A stretch of DNA of 64,000 bases from Anagrus nilaparvatae (GCA_022575985.1 JAKSXM010000007.1:64634501-64698500), one strand, 5' to 3'; shown: positions 47,901-60,544, counted from the stretch's first letter. The notes: generated by a model not told the origin, from the sequence alone. Made by a program: numbers and translations.

Positions 47901-50900
47901 AAACCTCAAGGAAAGCAGAAAAATTGGAGAAACTAAAAGAAAATTTCAAATACGAATTTCTCAAAAAACAAGATTTTTTTTATTCTAATTGGCCTTAAAA
48001 TTTGTGTTTTCCTATTATACTTTTTGTTGGAAAATAGTTTTTGAGGGGTATAACTCAAAAAACAGATTTTCATAACCTTCCATTTCTCGAAATTTTCCAG
48101 ATTTTCCTATAACTCGATTTTTGTATTCCTCGGGAAATTTTACCCGCTTTTTTTAAGATCTCGGACTTTTACCTATTTCACTAAGAATTTCTCATATGTA
48201 TAAGAATTCAATTTTTAAATACACGTTTTAAACAATGTTTTTACTATAAAATCAACTATAAGATAAACTAACATTGGAATAAGGGATTCCAATAGTAAAT
48301 ACTTATATATACAAATATTATATAGTTCATTAAAAAAAAGTGAGTGGAAATAAAATAGGATTTTTAAACTAGGGTGTCTTTTTAAACGAAGGGGATCCCG
48401 CCCTTCCCCAAACTTTCCGTCTTTCAACTTTTGCTTCGAGTATCCAAGTGACTTACATTTAAATATTTAAATTCGTGTTGAAAAATAGAAAAAAATGCGC
48501 AAGTTCGATTTTCTTCTACTTTGGTTTAAATTTCTTGTTTTATAACCTAATTTCATCCTCCCAAAAAATACGCGAGTTACGCTTATCTAGATCAAAAAAC
48601 GATATTTTTAAAATTACTATATTTTTTCAAATTTTTGAATATTCCGCCAAGTCACGTGACTAAATGAAAATCTGACCAAATATTTGGATTCCTTCTGAAA
48701 TTTTATACAGGCATATTATTATTATAAGTGAAAATAGCGAAATTTTAAAGTTAAAATTCACCGAGGGTGTCTCAAGTTCGAAAAATATCAAAAATTCTCA
48801 ATAGGCGTGAAATATGAAACATGACGCTTATCTAAACCTTACTTTAAAGCGCTCAAATAGCGTAACTTAAAAAAAAATCTTTACTATACAATTAAAACTC
48901 ATTAAAAAAAAAAGCTAAATAAAAAACTGCATGTTAAAAATGATAAAAAATTAATTTAAAAACAATTACAGCATAAAAAATTAGTTATCTACTTAGTCAT
49001 AATACCATAAAAAAAGTTTTTCAAATATAAAATCACGAACGTTATATCAAGTTACCCTTATAAATTTATCCAAGAAAATTATTTATACCTTAAATTATTA
49101 AATCGACAATTGAAAAAAAAAAGTAAGAATTGAAGAAAAAAAAAGAAAAAAAAAAAACAATTACATTTAATTTATGTCATATAATTTCATAAACGATTAT
49201 AAAAAATGTACTATAGACTTAATAATGAGAATTTTCTCTCTATGGAAAAATCTTTATCGATTATTTATTATTTAAAATACACCCTCGTTTTTTATTTTCT
49301 TGTAATCATACTTTCTTCCCTGGTTTTTCTGTTTTTTTAATTAATTATTCAAAATTAAATACAATGTAATTTCATGAACAAGTTTTTGTTTCTTTATAAT
49401 TGTAATTTAATTATTGATACATGCCATGTTAGCTATTTAGGGATCAATTTTAAACTTACACCCTACGTTTTACTTATTTTTTCCCTCGATCGTAATTAAT
49501 TATTCAAAATAAAACAATGTAATTTTTTTTGTTGTTGAAAGTTTTAGTAATTTTCTTATGTACAATTATTGATATTTTAATTATTTTATATATAAGGGGT
49601 CAATTTTTCTTTTTTTTTCATTGTAAAATTTTTAATATCCAACAATATGTAAGGTACACGTCATTTTTATGTAAACTTTTGTATTATAAGAAACTTGTCG
49701 ACTTAATAACATTGAAATATAAATTTAGTACAAAACTTTGTCTCTACATAACTTTAATAAAATATTTTTTTATTCACTTGTCATTTAAAAATAAAAAATT
49801 TTTATTGTACTTGTTTATGCGGGTTTTTTTTTTGAATCATGTATTTAATTATAAATAATTTAATTTGAAATTTTTTTTTCTATTTATAGATTTTAATTTA
49901 TTTAAATTAATTTGTTCCCTTGAATATTTGTAAATTAATTTTATTTTTTTTATTTAATTTAATGATAGACCCTATTAAAAATAAATGACATTTATGAGCT
50001 ACTGAGAAAAAATATTATTTGAAAAAAATCAATTAAAATATCAATTTTCCGATAGTTAGACAAGTTTAGTTTTTTAATGAAATTTTGGATAATTTTAAAA
50101 TTTTACAAAAACTCGCAAATTTTTACTGAATCGCCCAACCCCCTGCTGAGAAAGTTTCTAGACCCAAACCTGAAATAGATCGTTTGAAATAATTAAAATA
50201 AATTTTATCAATCTTCCAAATACTAAAATTTCAATTTTTTGCGAAACTGCACCCGTACGAAATTGATGGAAATATTTGTCTATCAATTTTCATTTACTTT
50301 TTTCAGACATATTTTTTCACGTAGATACCAAAAATGTTATAATCCAATATACCTTCTCTTTGTCATTCTATATTTATAAATAATTCTTTTATATACTAGG
50401 GACTGAAATGTTCAATACAAATTCTTTTTTTTTCGTGTATGACTGCACCTCACGTATAAAACACTGTGTTGAAAATATAAGCTAAAAAAATTGGTTTGAA
50501 AAATTTCTTACTCGTGTAATAAACTTTTGCTTCTCTATAAATGTGTTGCAGTGAAATTAATTATATTAACTTTACAGTTCAAACGTACATTTAGAAAAGT
50601 GGCTTCTAAATTTTTTATTTGCTGATATGCAATTTTAATAACTTTTTTTCTTGTTTTATTTTTAGCTGAAAGACTTATTTATATATTGCTTTTTAATAAA
50701 AAATGCTGTACAAGCTTATTGTCGTCTAATGAAATTAAATTTTTGTAACGTATATTTTTATATACAAAGTAAAATTAAATTTAGTACTTTACTTGAGTAA
50801 AAAATTACGTTCTATAATGAAAATTTTAGTCCCATAAAAAAATTTTTACAACAGCATAAAAGCAAGAAATATTTAATATAAAATTGGTTCGATTAAATTT

Positions 50901-51752
50901 AATGCTTGTTTTTTTTCAAATCAATAATAGTTTTTGAAAAAAATGATTTTTACTCTGATTAAATCTTAATGAACTTAAATGGGTTAAGTAAAATTTTAAT
51001 ACTAAAATAAATTCGTGCAAAATTAATAAATTTGAATTTCAGCCTTTTATCTGACTAATCAAAATTTTAAATAACGAAAAATGCCAATAAGGTCAAAATC
51101 TAATATTTGATAACTCAGCAGCTAAAATCATACTAAAAATCTATTTCCCCGGGTAAAAATACTTATATATATAAATACATTTATTTATTTTTTGATCTAA
51201 TTAACCTTTCTTTACCAACTAAGCATAATTCTTTGCAAATTATTTAAATTTTTCTTTATCGATCATTCTTTCAAAAAACAAAAATTATACAAAAAAAAAT
51301 CAGTCTACACTTCGTCTGAATATTACGTAATTAAAAATTAAATAAAAATATAGACAATTAAATTAAAAAAAAAAAAAATAGATCTAAGCCTCAGACTGAC
51401 CTACTTAAAAATCATGCCAAATACTTTTTGATGCTTAATCTTGCTCACGTATTTAAATATTACTTTAAAGAGAAAAATGCATTGGTACTTTCTGTTTGCA
51501 TATTAAAACTTTCTATTAAAAAAATATTTTCAATGGGCACAAAAGTCATTTTTATTCTGCCATTTTTAAATAACACTTGACGATTATATATATATTTTTA
51601 AGCTATTTAAAACATTACGAGGGGCGTAAATTTTTGTTCCGTTTAACAGACAGGAAATAAAACAAGTGAGCTATTGTACAATACACATAAGCAGATTTTA
51701 TCATTTCTTATTATAATTTCCTCTTTTTAATCTTAAATAACAAAAAAAATAT
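44977..51752. other. AT-rich DNA within the proposed - strand intron, no gene recognised
   Basis: I find no convincing exon, RNA gene or bounded transposon. Short reading frames consist of Phe, Ile, Leu, Lys and Tyr codons, as expected by chance at this composition. A small duplicated segment (AATTATTCAAAATTAAATAC and AATTATTCAAAATAAAACA, near 49340 and 49500) is present. If the gene model is right, this is intron just downstream of the large - strand exon. Confidence 0.45.
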
Positions 51753-51756
51753 TTAC

Positions 51757-54578
51757 CTTCCAAATAATGGATGCCATAAATGTGAATCTTCTGGTGAGCT
51801 AGCAGTTGATGTAACTTCAGAATCTTGTTTGAATAAGCCACTTCTAACCCTTAACAATGGTTTGTGTTTATCTGTATTTTGATTATTTGACAAATCCATT
51901 GGTGATGGCATTAATTTAACAATTGGTTTACAACTAAGTTTTGGTTTATCTTTAATATCTTCGTTATTTAGTTTTTTGTTATTTTCATTTATTAATTTAT
52001 TGGATTTTAAATTATATATTTCTTGATTATTGTTATTATTAATATTCATATTGCTATTAATGTTACCAATATTATTACCATCACAATTATCGAGTACGTA
52101 TTGTAAATGTGATAAATAAATAACTAATATATCTGGATCACTTAATAAATCTGGTCTTGATAAAGCTTCTGGTAATCTTAATTCTGGACGTGATGTTAAT
52201 AATTTTGGTATTTCGGTTAATGGTGAACCAGCTAATAATGGTAAATAATCACGTGGTACTAATAATGGATCTGGTATTAAATGTCTTGATGTTGATAATA
52301 ATTCACGTAATTGACTTGCTGGATCTAAATATAAATTACGATTATCAGGGTAATACATTTCAGTTCCATTGTACATTGGATTTTGTAATAAATTAGTGCC
52401 ATAAAATGGATTATTTATTTCTGCATTTGATATTGGCATTTCATAATTTCTGTAATCTGGATATTTTGTTTTATCTAGCATACATGAATTTGATAAATAA
52501 CAATCTTTTGTACAACATAATTCATGTGATTGATGACTTGCTGCACTAAGATTTGAATCACAGCGCATGTTTATGTCATCTAAGTGCTCTTTAGGTTTAT
52601 GACAATTTCTTAAATCTATGCTAACTTGAGAATTTAAAATTTCTTTTAAATTTAAATTTGCTTGGACATCTTCAGAACATGTAACTGAACAAGGTGGACT
52701 TGGTAATAGCAGATCAAGATTTGTAGATGGCGGTCGTCTTGACGGGGTTAATACGTATGGGATACCACTTGGTTGTGGTGACATTACTGATTCAGGAAAA
52801 TGTTCCATGTCATGAGTATCTGCTAAATTTGTAAATTGAGATTCTTTAGTTTTTGCTGGTATTTGTAATAATGGCCTTAAAATTGAATCATCTTTTATGC
52901 TGTCAGTCACGTGCTCATTTTTATTTACACACTTATTTTCAATATTAGAAATGGCGCGAATTTTGTAACTTTCTTCACTTTCATACTCATCTGGGGTTTT
53001 AAAATCAAAGTCTTCACGAACTGGGGAAATTTCTTTTTTACACAAATAAGTTTTTTCTAATTTTGGAATTTTACTCTCTGGAGGTTCTAGACAAATTTTA
53101 GGAGCCGGATTTGATGTTTTCGTTTGATTATTTTTATCGAAAAATTCGATTGATATTTCTGGAAGTTTTTTGCATATTTTTTCAGTTAATTCCATTTGAG
53201 AATCAGGTGATCGACTTATTGTTACATTTTCTTTAATGGACTCGGTTTCTTCTATTTTCTTCTTTTGCGTTTTCGCCAACGAAATTGATATACCAGGCTT
53301 ATTTTTCAAAACATTTAATATTTCAGAACCTTCAATAACATCCGGTTTTGAGGGTATTTCCGGATTTTTAATTTCTACTGGTTTCACATTTTCGTTTATT
53401 TTGATTTTATTAATATCCGAATTTTCGTTAGTATTCAATTCATCAGGAGCACTTTTACAACTTATTTGTTTTTCTAGCCTCTCAATAGTTTCTGTTAAAC
53501 TTCTAAATCCAGTACCATTAAATAATTCACTTTTAATTACATTATTATTTGATTTTTTGTTTACTTTTTCATCGTGCAAAACTTTATTCGATATGTTAAC
53601 AACATTAAATTCATTGTCATTAGTCAATTCAGCACCAATATCTGTAAAATGTTCATTTAATTTTAATAAATTAGATTTTTCATTATTACTGTCAACATCA
53701 GTATCATTTAATTTATTTTTATTAAAACTAATTTCATTATCAATTATTTTTTCACTTTCACTATTATTATTAATATTACTGTACAATAAAGGTTCATTTA
53801 TAATATCACTTGTCCGACTAATTTTAGATGGCATTTGTGACATGTGTAATTGTTCAAGAAGTACTCTTGGTTGTAAATGTTGATTATTTGGTGATTTATC
53901 AGGATCACTGAATTTTTCACCTTTGATATTATTTGTTATATTTTTCGTATTTAAATCAAATTTATTTTTACGAATTTTTTTAGATTCTTTTTTAGTTTTT
54001 GCGTTTAAAAGATTTTCATCCAATGATAATCTTATTCGTTTCCTAATAATACCGACTAATTTTTTTCTTTTTCCTGTTTTCCATATTAAATCTTCCGGTT
54101 CAGATTCGCATCGCCTCTTCCGGTTTTTAGATACTTCAAAGCATTTTTTCTTTTTAAGCTTTCGTAAATGTTTTTCTTTGTTAGATAAAATTTTAATTTT
54201 TTCTGAAGTATCAGTTTCTGTAGATTCTATGGATTTAGAATTTTCTTTTTCTTCAATTTTTGATACCGGAAGATCCGAAGCGATCTTGGGTATTGACCGC
54301 CATCCATGCGCCGTTTTTGTGAGTACGATGCGATTTCTCTTATCATAATCTTCGCACCTAACCTCGACGATTGTTTGATCGCATTGCGCAGCCCACAAAA
54401 ATATCGGATTGACTTTTGGTCGCTTCTCTTCGGGCGTATCTTTTGATTTTTTTTTATCATGTCGATGATGACGATGATGGTGTCTTTTTTCATGTTTTTT
54501 ATGATGATGATGATGATGATGATGATGAGTTTCAACTAAATTATGGGGCAGATTGCCCCTTACAGGGGCCGAGCTCAT
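51757..54578 (-). CDS. Unidentified His/Lys/Asn-rich probable nuclear protein with PxDLS motif (large exon)
   Basis: An open exon of 940 codons from ATG at 54578 (MSSAPVRGN) to a GTAAAT donor after 51757. With the likely last exon at 23113-23170 the protein would have 959 residues. Residues 18-26 are nine histidines within a His/Lys/Arg stretch. Residues 57-100 form a compact block that looks conserved in character (NPIFLWAAQCDQTIVEV, then CEDYDKRNRIVLTKTAHGWR). Basic patches like KHLRKLKKKK and KRKKLVGIIRKRIR could be nuclear localisation signals. Low-complexity Asn-rich linkers follow, then a Leu/Pro segment (PELRLPEALSRPDLLSDPDI) and PMDLS at 893-897, matching the CtBP-binding PxDLS pattern. 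This suggests a transcriptional corepressor-type role, but that is inference; I do not recognise the family. The frame stays open upstream to a possible acceptor (TAGTGCAG) at 54604-54606, so an earlier coding exon is possible. Confidence 0.85.
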
Positions 54579-55199
54579 CACTCCATCCAAAGCGCAGTGA
54601 ATCCTGCACTATACGAATTTTAAATGTAAATTTTATTTAAACATTTTTAAAATAGCTAATTTAAAAATCATCTTATTATCATTTTCAAACATGATTTTAA
54701 TTGACAAAATGCACCTAAAATAAATAAATGCCAATTAGTAACAAAATTTACCTTTTAATTTTATTCAATTATTAAAAATCTTATTCATACTTAAGCTTTT
54801 TTTCAGATTAACACAATAACAGCAAAGCTCATTCCAGATGATTAAACTTGATCCCTTTAAAGGGCTAAAAAATAAAAATACAATACATTAGAAATATGTA
54901 CTATAAGCCACCAAGTAATTTAAAACTTAAAAAATGCCGGTAAAACAATAACCAACTTTAACTTTACAATACCTAAATAAAAAATAAATAATTTTTTATA
55001 AAAACATTTTTTATCGGCACTTTTTGCAATTAATTCTTACACTTTAAATAACTCGAGAAAATTAGTTGTTTTGATTACGCAAGACTAAGGGCGGCAAGCG
55101 AAGAAATATTTTGCCGAATAAAACATGATGTTTTTGTGTGGGTGTATGTATACTTATTTTTGCATTTATATGTATTAGTAATATATATTTGATATATGA

Positions 55200-55380
55200 A
55201 TAACGTGCTTTATAAGAGAGCCTGTAAGTTACTGATTCGGGCGATCCTCTTTGGCTAGCTAACTCTCTCCCACCCATCGACGCGCCCCGTGGCCCCCAGG
55301 CGTTTGCGCAAAGAGGAAAAGGGGAGATAACGCGAATGAGGGGAAAGGACAAGAATACAACTTACTCTTTTTATAAGGTT
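55200..55380 (-). promoter_or_regulatory. Candidate promoter or 5' exon of the - strand gene
   Basis: On the - strand a TATA-like TATAAAAAG (55367-55375) is followed by a strikingly GC-rich block (55255-55330, with GCCTGGGGGCCACGGGGCGC) and CTAGCCAAAGAGGATCGCCC. It lies about 0.6-0.8 kb upstream of the large exon, in the right orientation. The pattern suits a transcription start with a noncoding first exon, but no clear donor site was identified. Confidence 0.35.
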
Positions 55381-55436
55381 ATATATATTTTATATCAAAG
55401 TATATTTATACATATATATACATATATACCTGAGAG

Positions 55437-55459
55437 CATATATATATATATATATATAT
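55437..55459. repeat. (TA)n microsatellite
   Basis: Uninterrupted TA dinucleotides; a similar AT run lies at 55644-55668. Confidence 0.9.
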
Positions 55460-55643
55460 GCAACCCTGAATAATGCATCTAAACAGCAATTATTTGTGCA
55501 AAATAATTTTACTCTTTTTTCAAAATTAATTGCATTTAATTATTTTTTCATGTATAATGTCTAAAAATGTTGAATTATAAAAAATATTATGCAATTCCTT
55601 TATTATTTTTGATTATAATTGCAAAAAATTTTAAAACAATAAA

Positions 55644-55675
<32 letters not shown>

Positions 55676-57369
55676 GCTATGCTATACTTGAATTTTGTAT
55701 CCGTGTACAAGTTAAGTTGAAAATAGTTTTAAGATTATGTCGTATACAGTCATAAAATTGTATTGATTTTTGCACAAAAAAAATGACTTGCATTCGAACG
55801 TAAAAAAATTTTTGTTGTTGTTTGATTTATTCTACGTAAATCTGTTGATTGATAGGCAAATTTACAAAATGATTAAAAAATTTTTTCCGAAACTTTAAAT
55901 TTTATATCTGTTTTAAATAAATAAATTTTGTAAATCAAAAATTTACTTGAAATTTTGTAAATTGCAAGTCATCGAACTTTGTACATTAAATTTTTTTTAT
56001 TTTTGCAATTCTATACAAAAAAAAATACATAATTTGTACAAGTAAAAGTATTTAATTTTTAAATTACAAAAAAGAAAAATTGCGCATGAAATAAATGTCA
56101 TTCTTTATTAAATACCGTATGACATGCAGTTTTTGTTTAGAGTCCACTTCTTTATATAATTTTAAGTTAATTAGCTTGTATTAAAATTGCACTCTATTAT
56201 CCTTATCAATTTATTCCCGCCGGATTGATAAATTTAATTATTTTTCGTAAATTAACTAATTTATTAAATTTTCAACCCCCCCCCCTAACTTTTGGCCCTG
56301 TAATAAATAATATTTTATAAATGTATGTAGCGCGTATTTTGTATAGAAATTTCGGGTATATGATGCATCTAAATTTCTTTAAAAATTATATTTTCAGATT
56401 ATTCCATTTGAAATTTCCTTAAATTATTGGCCTAAGTTTTAAAAATTTTTGCTCGAATGTTCAAGTAGAAATTTTTATATTTGCTTTTGTGCAATTTGCT
56501 TGGAATTTCAATCTTATTGCTTGAAGATTCAAGCAACATTTAGCCGGAGCAAAAAATTAAACGAAATCTGTTTAACTTATTATTAAATTTTCCCTAAATT
56601 TCGCCGCAAAATTATTATGTATTTTATTTTTCATCTGAAATGTTAAGAAATAGTGAAATTCTTTTTCAACTAATGAACTATAGCCAATATGATAATTATA
56701 ATTATTCATATTATGTCTCTCCCCTTTGAAGCACTCTAAAATAACAAAATTTTTGGCTTCATCAGTTACAAGAAGAAAAACACAGATTTTTCGTTCATTT
56801 ATGATGCTAACAGTCTTTAAATAGTCTATGTGGTATAAAAATGATGACAGAACTGAATGAAACTGGAAAATTATTAAATTTAAACATTTTTAAAGTTGAA
56901 TAGAACTTTGTTTTACCTTTGTTACCACATTAATTATCTTTTTATTGCAAATTAAAAATAGGCAGTTTAACATTGCTCTTATGGAAATTCATATTTGGAG
57001 CTTACAAAAAGTATGATAATGATGACACAGGGAGATGAAACTTATTTAATATGATAAATAAATTGTCAAAGATTATATTTCCAATTTATTTTATCTATAG
57101 GTTACCACATTCAATCATTAATTATTCGGTAAAAACCAAGTTTTAGTAAGTAACATAACCTAAAATAATAATGTTTTTTCATAATTTATAAAATTAAAAT
57201 AACTTTTTTTTGCAATAATATTACATAATAAACACATTTTTTAATATTTTTACGACTAATTTTATTTTAAACTGCAAATTATTTAAAAAAAATAGCGTCG
57301 ATAATGTGGATATTGACTCAAATTTTCTATTTACCCTCCTAACTCCTTAAAGAAACATACAGCACAAAA

Positions 57370-57715
57370 CGTTTCTGAAACGTTTCTAGAAAGATTCGAA
57401 TGTAAACTAAAATGCAAACAGAAACGTTTATAGAGCGTCTTCAAAACGTTTAAGAAACGTTTTTTTAGGTCCGCTTTTTCTTGGAAGCTAAACGTTTTAG
57501 AAACGTTACTGAAAAATTAAATTTTTTTTTTGGTGAATAAAAAAAAATGTGAAAAAAAAACTTAGAAAAAAAATTAAATGTAAACAAAATTATTTTACAT
57601 GGAAACGTTTTTAAAACGTTTCTGAAGCGTTTGGCTTCCAAGAAAAAGCGGAATTAAAGAACGTTCCTAAAACGTTTTGAAAACGTTTTATAAACGTTTC
57701 TTATAAATGGTTCTT
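57370..57715. mobile_element. Foldback element with AAACGTTT motifs, copy 1
   Basis: Left GAAACGTTTATAGAGCGTCT and CCGCTTTTTCTTGGAAGC face GCTTCCAAGAAAAAGCGG and AAACGTTTTATAAACGTTTC at right. The AAACGTTT/AAACGTTC palindrome occurs more than ten times. The left edge CAGCACAAAACGTTTC resembles the end of the element at 60135-60544. Confidence 0.65.
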
Positions 57716-58055
57716 TACTTATAAACTCTTTTCAAAATTGTCAATACTCAGGAAAACCCCGATATTCGCGAACCTCGCTTATTCGAGGTTTCCATTTTAC
57801 GATAATTACCCCTCTATTCGAGGGGTTTTTTACCCCATATTCGCGGTTTAAAAAAAATGTATTTTAGGAAAAATGAAAATTTAAATTTGTAATCAGACAG
57901 CAACTTCAGAATTTAATTTTTTTTTGTTTTATATAACCAAATTTCAAACATACATTATTATTGTATTATTACTTATAATCAAAGTGCAGCTATTTTTTTT
58001 AGTATTTATTATTTATAATAAATTTTAAGTATTTTTTTAAATTGTATTAATAATA

Positions 58056-59393
58056 ATGGCACCAAAGTGTACACCAAAAAAAAGAACAAAGAATATAATG
58101 AGTCTTGCTGATAAATTAAGTATAATAAATGCTCTTCAAGGAGGAAAAAAAGTCGCTTATCTTGCTCGAAAATACAATGTAAATGAATCAACTATTTACT
58201 TTGCTCTTTTGTGCAAACATTACAGGAAATTTTAAACGCAAGCCACTTATGGTGTGTAAATCAGAAAATCCTAGGGCATTGAAGGGAAAAAACAAACAGC
58301 ATTTACCAGTTTACTGGAAATCGAATAGAACTGCATGGGTAAACAAGGGTATATTTATAGACTGGTTTGATCAATCTTTTATACCGGAAGTTAAGGAACT
58401 TTTTTTAAGCAAAACTTTAATTTATAGTATATTACGGTCCTAGGCCAGAAAAATAAAGAAGTTGCACGTAAATTACCTTCCGAAGCGAAGCCGAGGATGG
58501 TAAACTGCGATTTGGGTCATTCTTTATATATGGACGAGGATTGTACATAATTTTTCTGCGACTGTCATGAGAAAATACGTCTTTGCCGGACGTGCAGCGT
58601 CCGGGAAATACCTACTTTCGGGCCGCAGTACACAAAAAAATATTACTCCTTGGTTAACGCACCTTGTCAAATTAAAATTATTCGAACGTCTAATCTCAAT
58701 GTAGAAGTTATGTTTTACCACCAAACACTACATCGTTATTACATCCAATGATCAAACAGTCATTGCAACTTTTAAAATGTACTACTTACGCCGAGTTGTT
58801 AGCAATATGCTAGAAGCTGTATATAGATCTCAAGATTCGCTAAATCCTAGGGCTATGATGAAATTGTTTTGGAAAAATTTTACCATTGCTGATAGCCTCA
58901 AATACGTCCAGGAATCGTGGGACAAAATTAAAGAATCAACTTTAAATACCAGTTGGAGTAAGCCAAAATTCGTTACCTCAAAAAATAAATCTAATGAATA
59001 CAATTTATAAGAAGTCGTGCAAGATGCGGCAAATGTAGCAAGAAATTTTAAAGCTGAAGGATTTAAAGAATGCACATAAGTCAGGTAGAAGAACTGATAC
59101 TTGAACAAGGAGATTTGAATACTGAAGAAGTCTATGATATTTTAGGATATTCGCCAGAAAAGAAAGAGAAAAATCCATCAACATACGAACCTAGTTTTTC
59201 CATAAAAGACATTGCAGAAATCATAAATTCAATTCAAAATGCCAAGGATAAAGCTTTTGAGAACGATCCTATTATGCTAAGAAGCATTCGTTTCAAACAT
59301 GACTGCAAAAAAGTAATAATGGTTTATAAGGAGCTTTACAAAGATTACATTAGACAAAGCAAAATGACTAATTTTTTTCACAAAACAGTTTGA
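58056..59393 (+). pseudogene. Tigger-like transposase pseudogene
   Basis: The first frame (from about 58056) starts MAPKCTPKKRTKNIMSLADK and continues LSIINALQGGKKVAYLARKY, NVNESTIY, the N-terminal CENP-B-type helix-turn-helix DNA-binding domain. A gap follows in which the second DNA-binding half and the start of the catalytic core are missing. At 58255-58430 the DDE-region motifs NPRALKGKNKQHLPVYWKSN and WFDQSFIPEVKELFL appear. After the insertion, PNTTSLLHPM and, in another frame, TFKMYYLRRVVSNMLEA resume the core, and 59070-59393 gives the C-terminus ending SKMTNFFHKTV. Deletion, frameshifts and the insertion make it non-functional. Confidence 0.75.
58430..58690. mobile_element. ~260-bp insertion in the Tigger transposase
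   Basis: The transposase reading stops near 58425 and resumes near 58690. The intervening GC-richer DNA starts near TTACGGTCCTAGGCC and contains GGGCCGCAGTA towards the right, which is a weak inverted counterpart (TACTGCGGCCC against TACGGTCCTAGGCC), and an inner hairpin TTGCCGGACGTGCAGCGTCC. Probably a MITE or SINE-like insertion. Exact borders and target duplication are uncertain. Confidence 0.4.
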
Positions 59394-59729
59394 AACACTG
59401 TACTTTAATAAATTTTGTAACTTTACGTTAAATAAGTGACTTCTAAAAAAAAAAATTTTATTCTTACATTTTTTCAATTTTTGGAACATATGCCCCTATT
59501 TCCATTTACACAATACTTACGTATTCGCGGATTCAGTATTCGCGTAGGTCTTTTGGAATGTATCTACCGTGAATACCGAGGTTTTCCTGTATGAAAAATA
59601 TATGCATAAAAAAATAGAGTTAAAATTACTCATAATAATATGTTTTTAAAAAAAAATTAATGAATATTTTGTTAAAAAAATTGTAAATTTCATTGTAAAA
59701 ATTTATTTTGAATAAAAAATTTTTTTAGT

Positions 59730-59770
59730 CTGAAGAGGTTGGTGGTATACCAACGAAAGCTTACAACAAA
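59730..59770 (+). ncRNA. Hammerhead-like motif, different sequence class
   Basis: CTGAAGA is followed by a 6-bp stem (GTTGGT, loop GGTAT, ACCAAC) and then GAAAGCTT. This is the order CUGANGA, stem II, GAAA of a hammerhead ribozyme. No retroelement coding sequence is recognised beside it. Stem I and stem III are short or unclear, so it may be a remnant or coincidence. Confidence 0.35.
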
Positions 59771-60134
59771 ATAAAATATGTTGTTATAAATTACCCTTAA
59801 TGGTCAATAATCTCAAATAATCATTTAATCAATATAATAATTAATCAAAATTTAAATATTAAATAATATATATAAGTAAATAATTAAATTCAATATGTAT
59901 TAAAATAAAGAATTTATCAAGTTAATTTTCTTTTAAATAGATAATAACAAGTAATCAATTAATTTCATAATTAGTCAATTAGTCAATTATTCAGTATTTA
60001 ATAAAATTATACCAATCAGACAAATATCAGGTATATTTTATGTCATTGATCAGCTATCTATCATCTGATCAACATAAATATTGGCTTATTGTCTTCTCAA
60101 AATGTGTGCAAGTGACGTGTGCATGCAGAGCAAT

Positions 60135-60544
60135 CCCACACAGCACAAAACCTTTTCAAAACGTTTCTAAAACGTTTCAAAAGTCCGCTTGGTTTTTGGC
60201 CAATTGCTAGCAAACTAAGGAAGCTATGATACCCTGCCTTTTGATAAAATATAGCTCAATATTTAAGGAAGGTGTACAACTTGGTTAGAGCACTTAGCTT
60301 ATCCAAGTTTTCGTGTAATCGAATTTTGAACGAAAATGCATATTTTTTTTGTAAATTCGATTGCACAAAAACTTGAATAAGCTAACTGCTCTAACCAAGT
60401 TGTACACCTTCCTTAAAGATTGAGCTACATTTTATCAAAAGGCAGGGTATCATAGCTCTTTTAGTTTGCTAGCAATTGGCCAAAAACCAAGCGGACATTT
60501 GAAACGTTTTAGAAACGTTTTGAAAAGGTTTTGTGCTGTGTGGG
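60135..60544. mobile_element. 410-bp MITE 'CCCACACAGCAC'
   Basis: Nearly perfect inverted repeats run from CCCACACAGCACAAAACC and ACGTTTCTAAAACGTTTCAA inwards, through CCGCTTGGTTTTTGGCCAAT, to GGTGTACAACTTGGTTAGAG. The whole element is a hairpin with arms of about 190 bp around TTGTAAATTCG. It shares AAACGTTT-rich ends with 57370-57715. No ORF. Confidence 0.8.

Larger units (their letters stand above)
54604..57360. other. Upstream flank of the - strand gene
   Basis: No coding exon recognised. It contains the GC-rich block at 55200-55380 and two AT dinucleotide microsatellites (55437-55459 and 55644-55668). The rest is AT-rich. Confidence 0.4.
57749..59589 (+). mobile_element. pogo/Tigger-type DNA transposon (Tc1/mariner superfamily), inactive
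   Basis: The ends read CAGGAAAACCCCGATATTCG and, inverted at right, CGGTATTCACGG before CAGGAAAACCT; they resemble Tigger termini (CAGGxxxxCCTCG). TA follows the right end. The interior encodes a CENP-B/pogo-like transposase in several frames (separate entry), interrupted by an insertion at about 58430-58690. Confidence 0.8.

Noticed and set aside
49529..49858. 109-codon + strand open frame rich in Phe, Ile, Leu and Tyr
   Set aside because: This composition is expected from random AT-rich DNA; there is no conserved-looking segment or start context.
53236..54640. Long + strand open frames opposite the - strand gene (215, 141 and 74 codons)
   Set aside because: They are antisense shadows of the 940-codon exon, caused by its biased codon use; they lack their own motifs or context.
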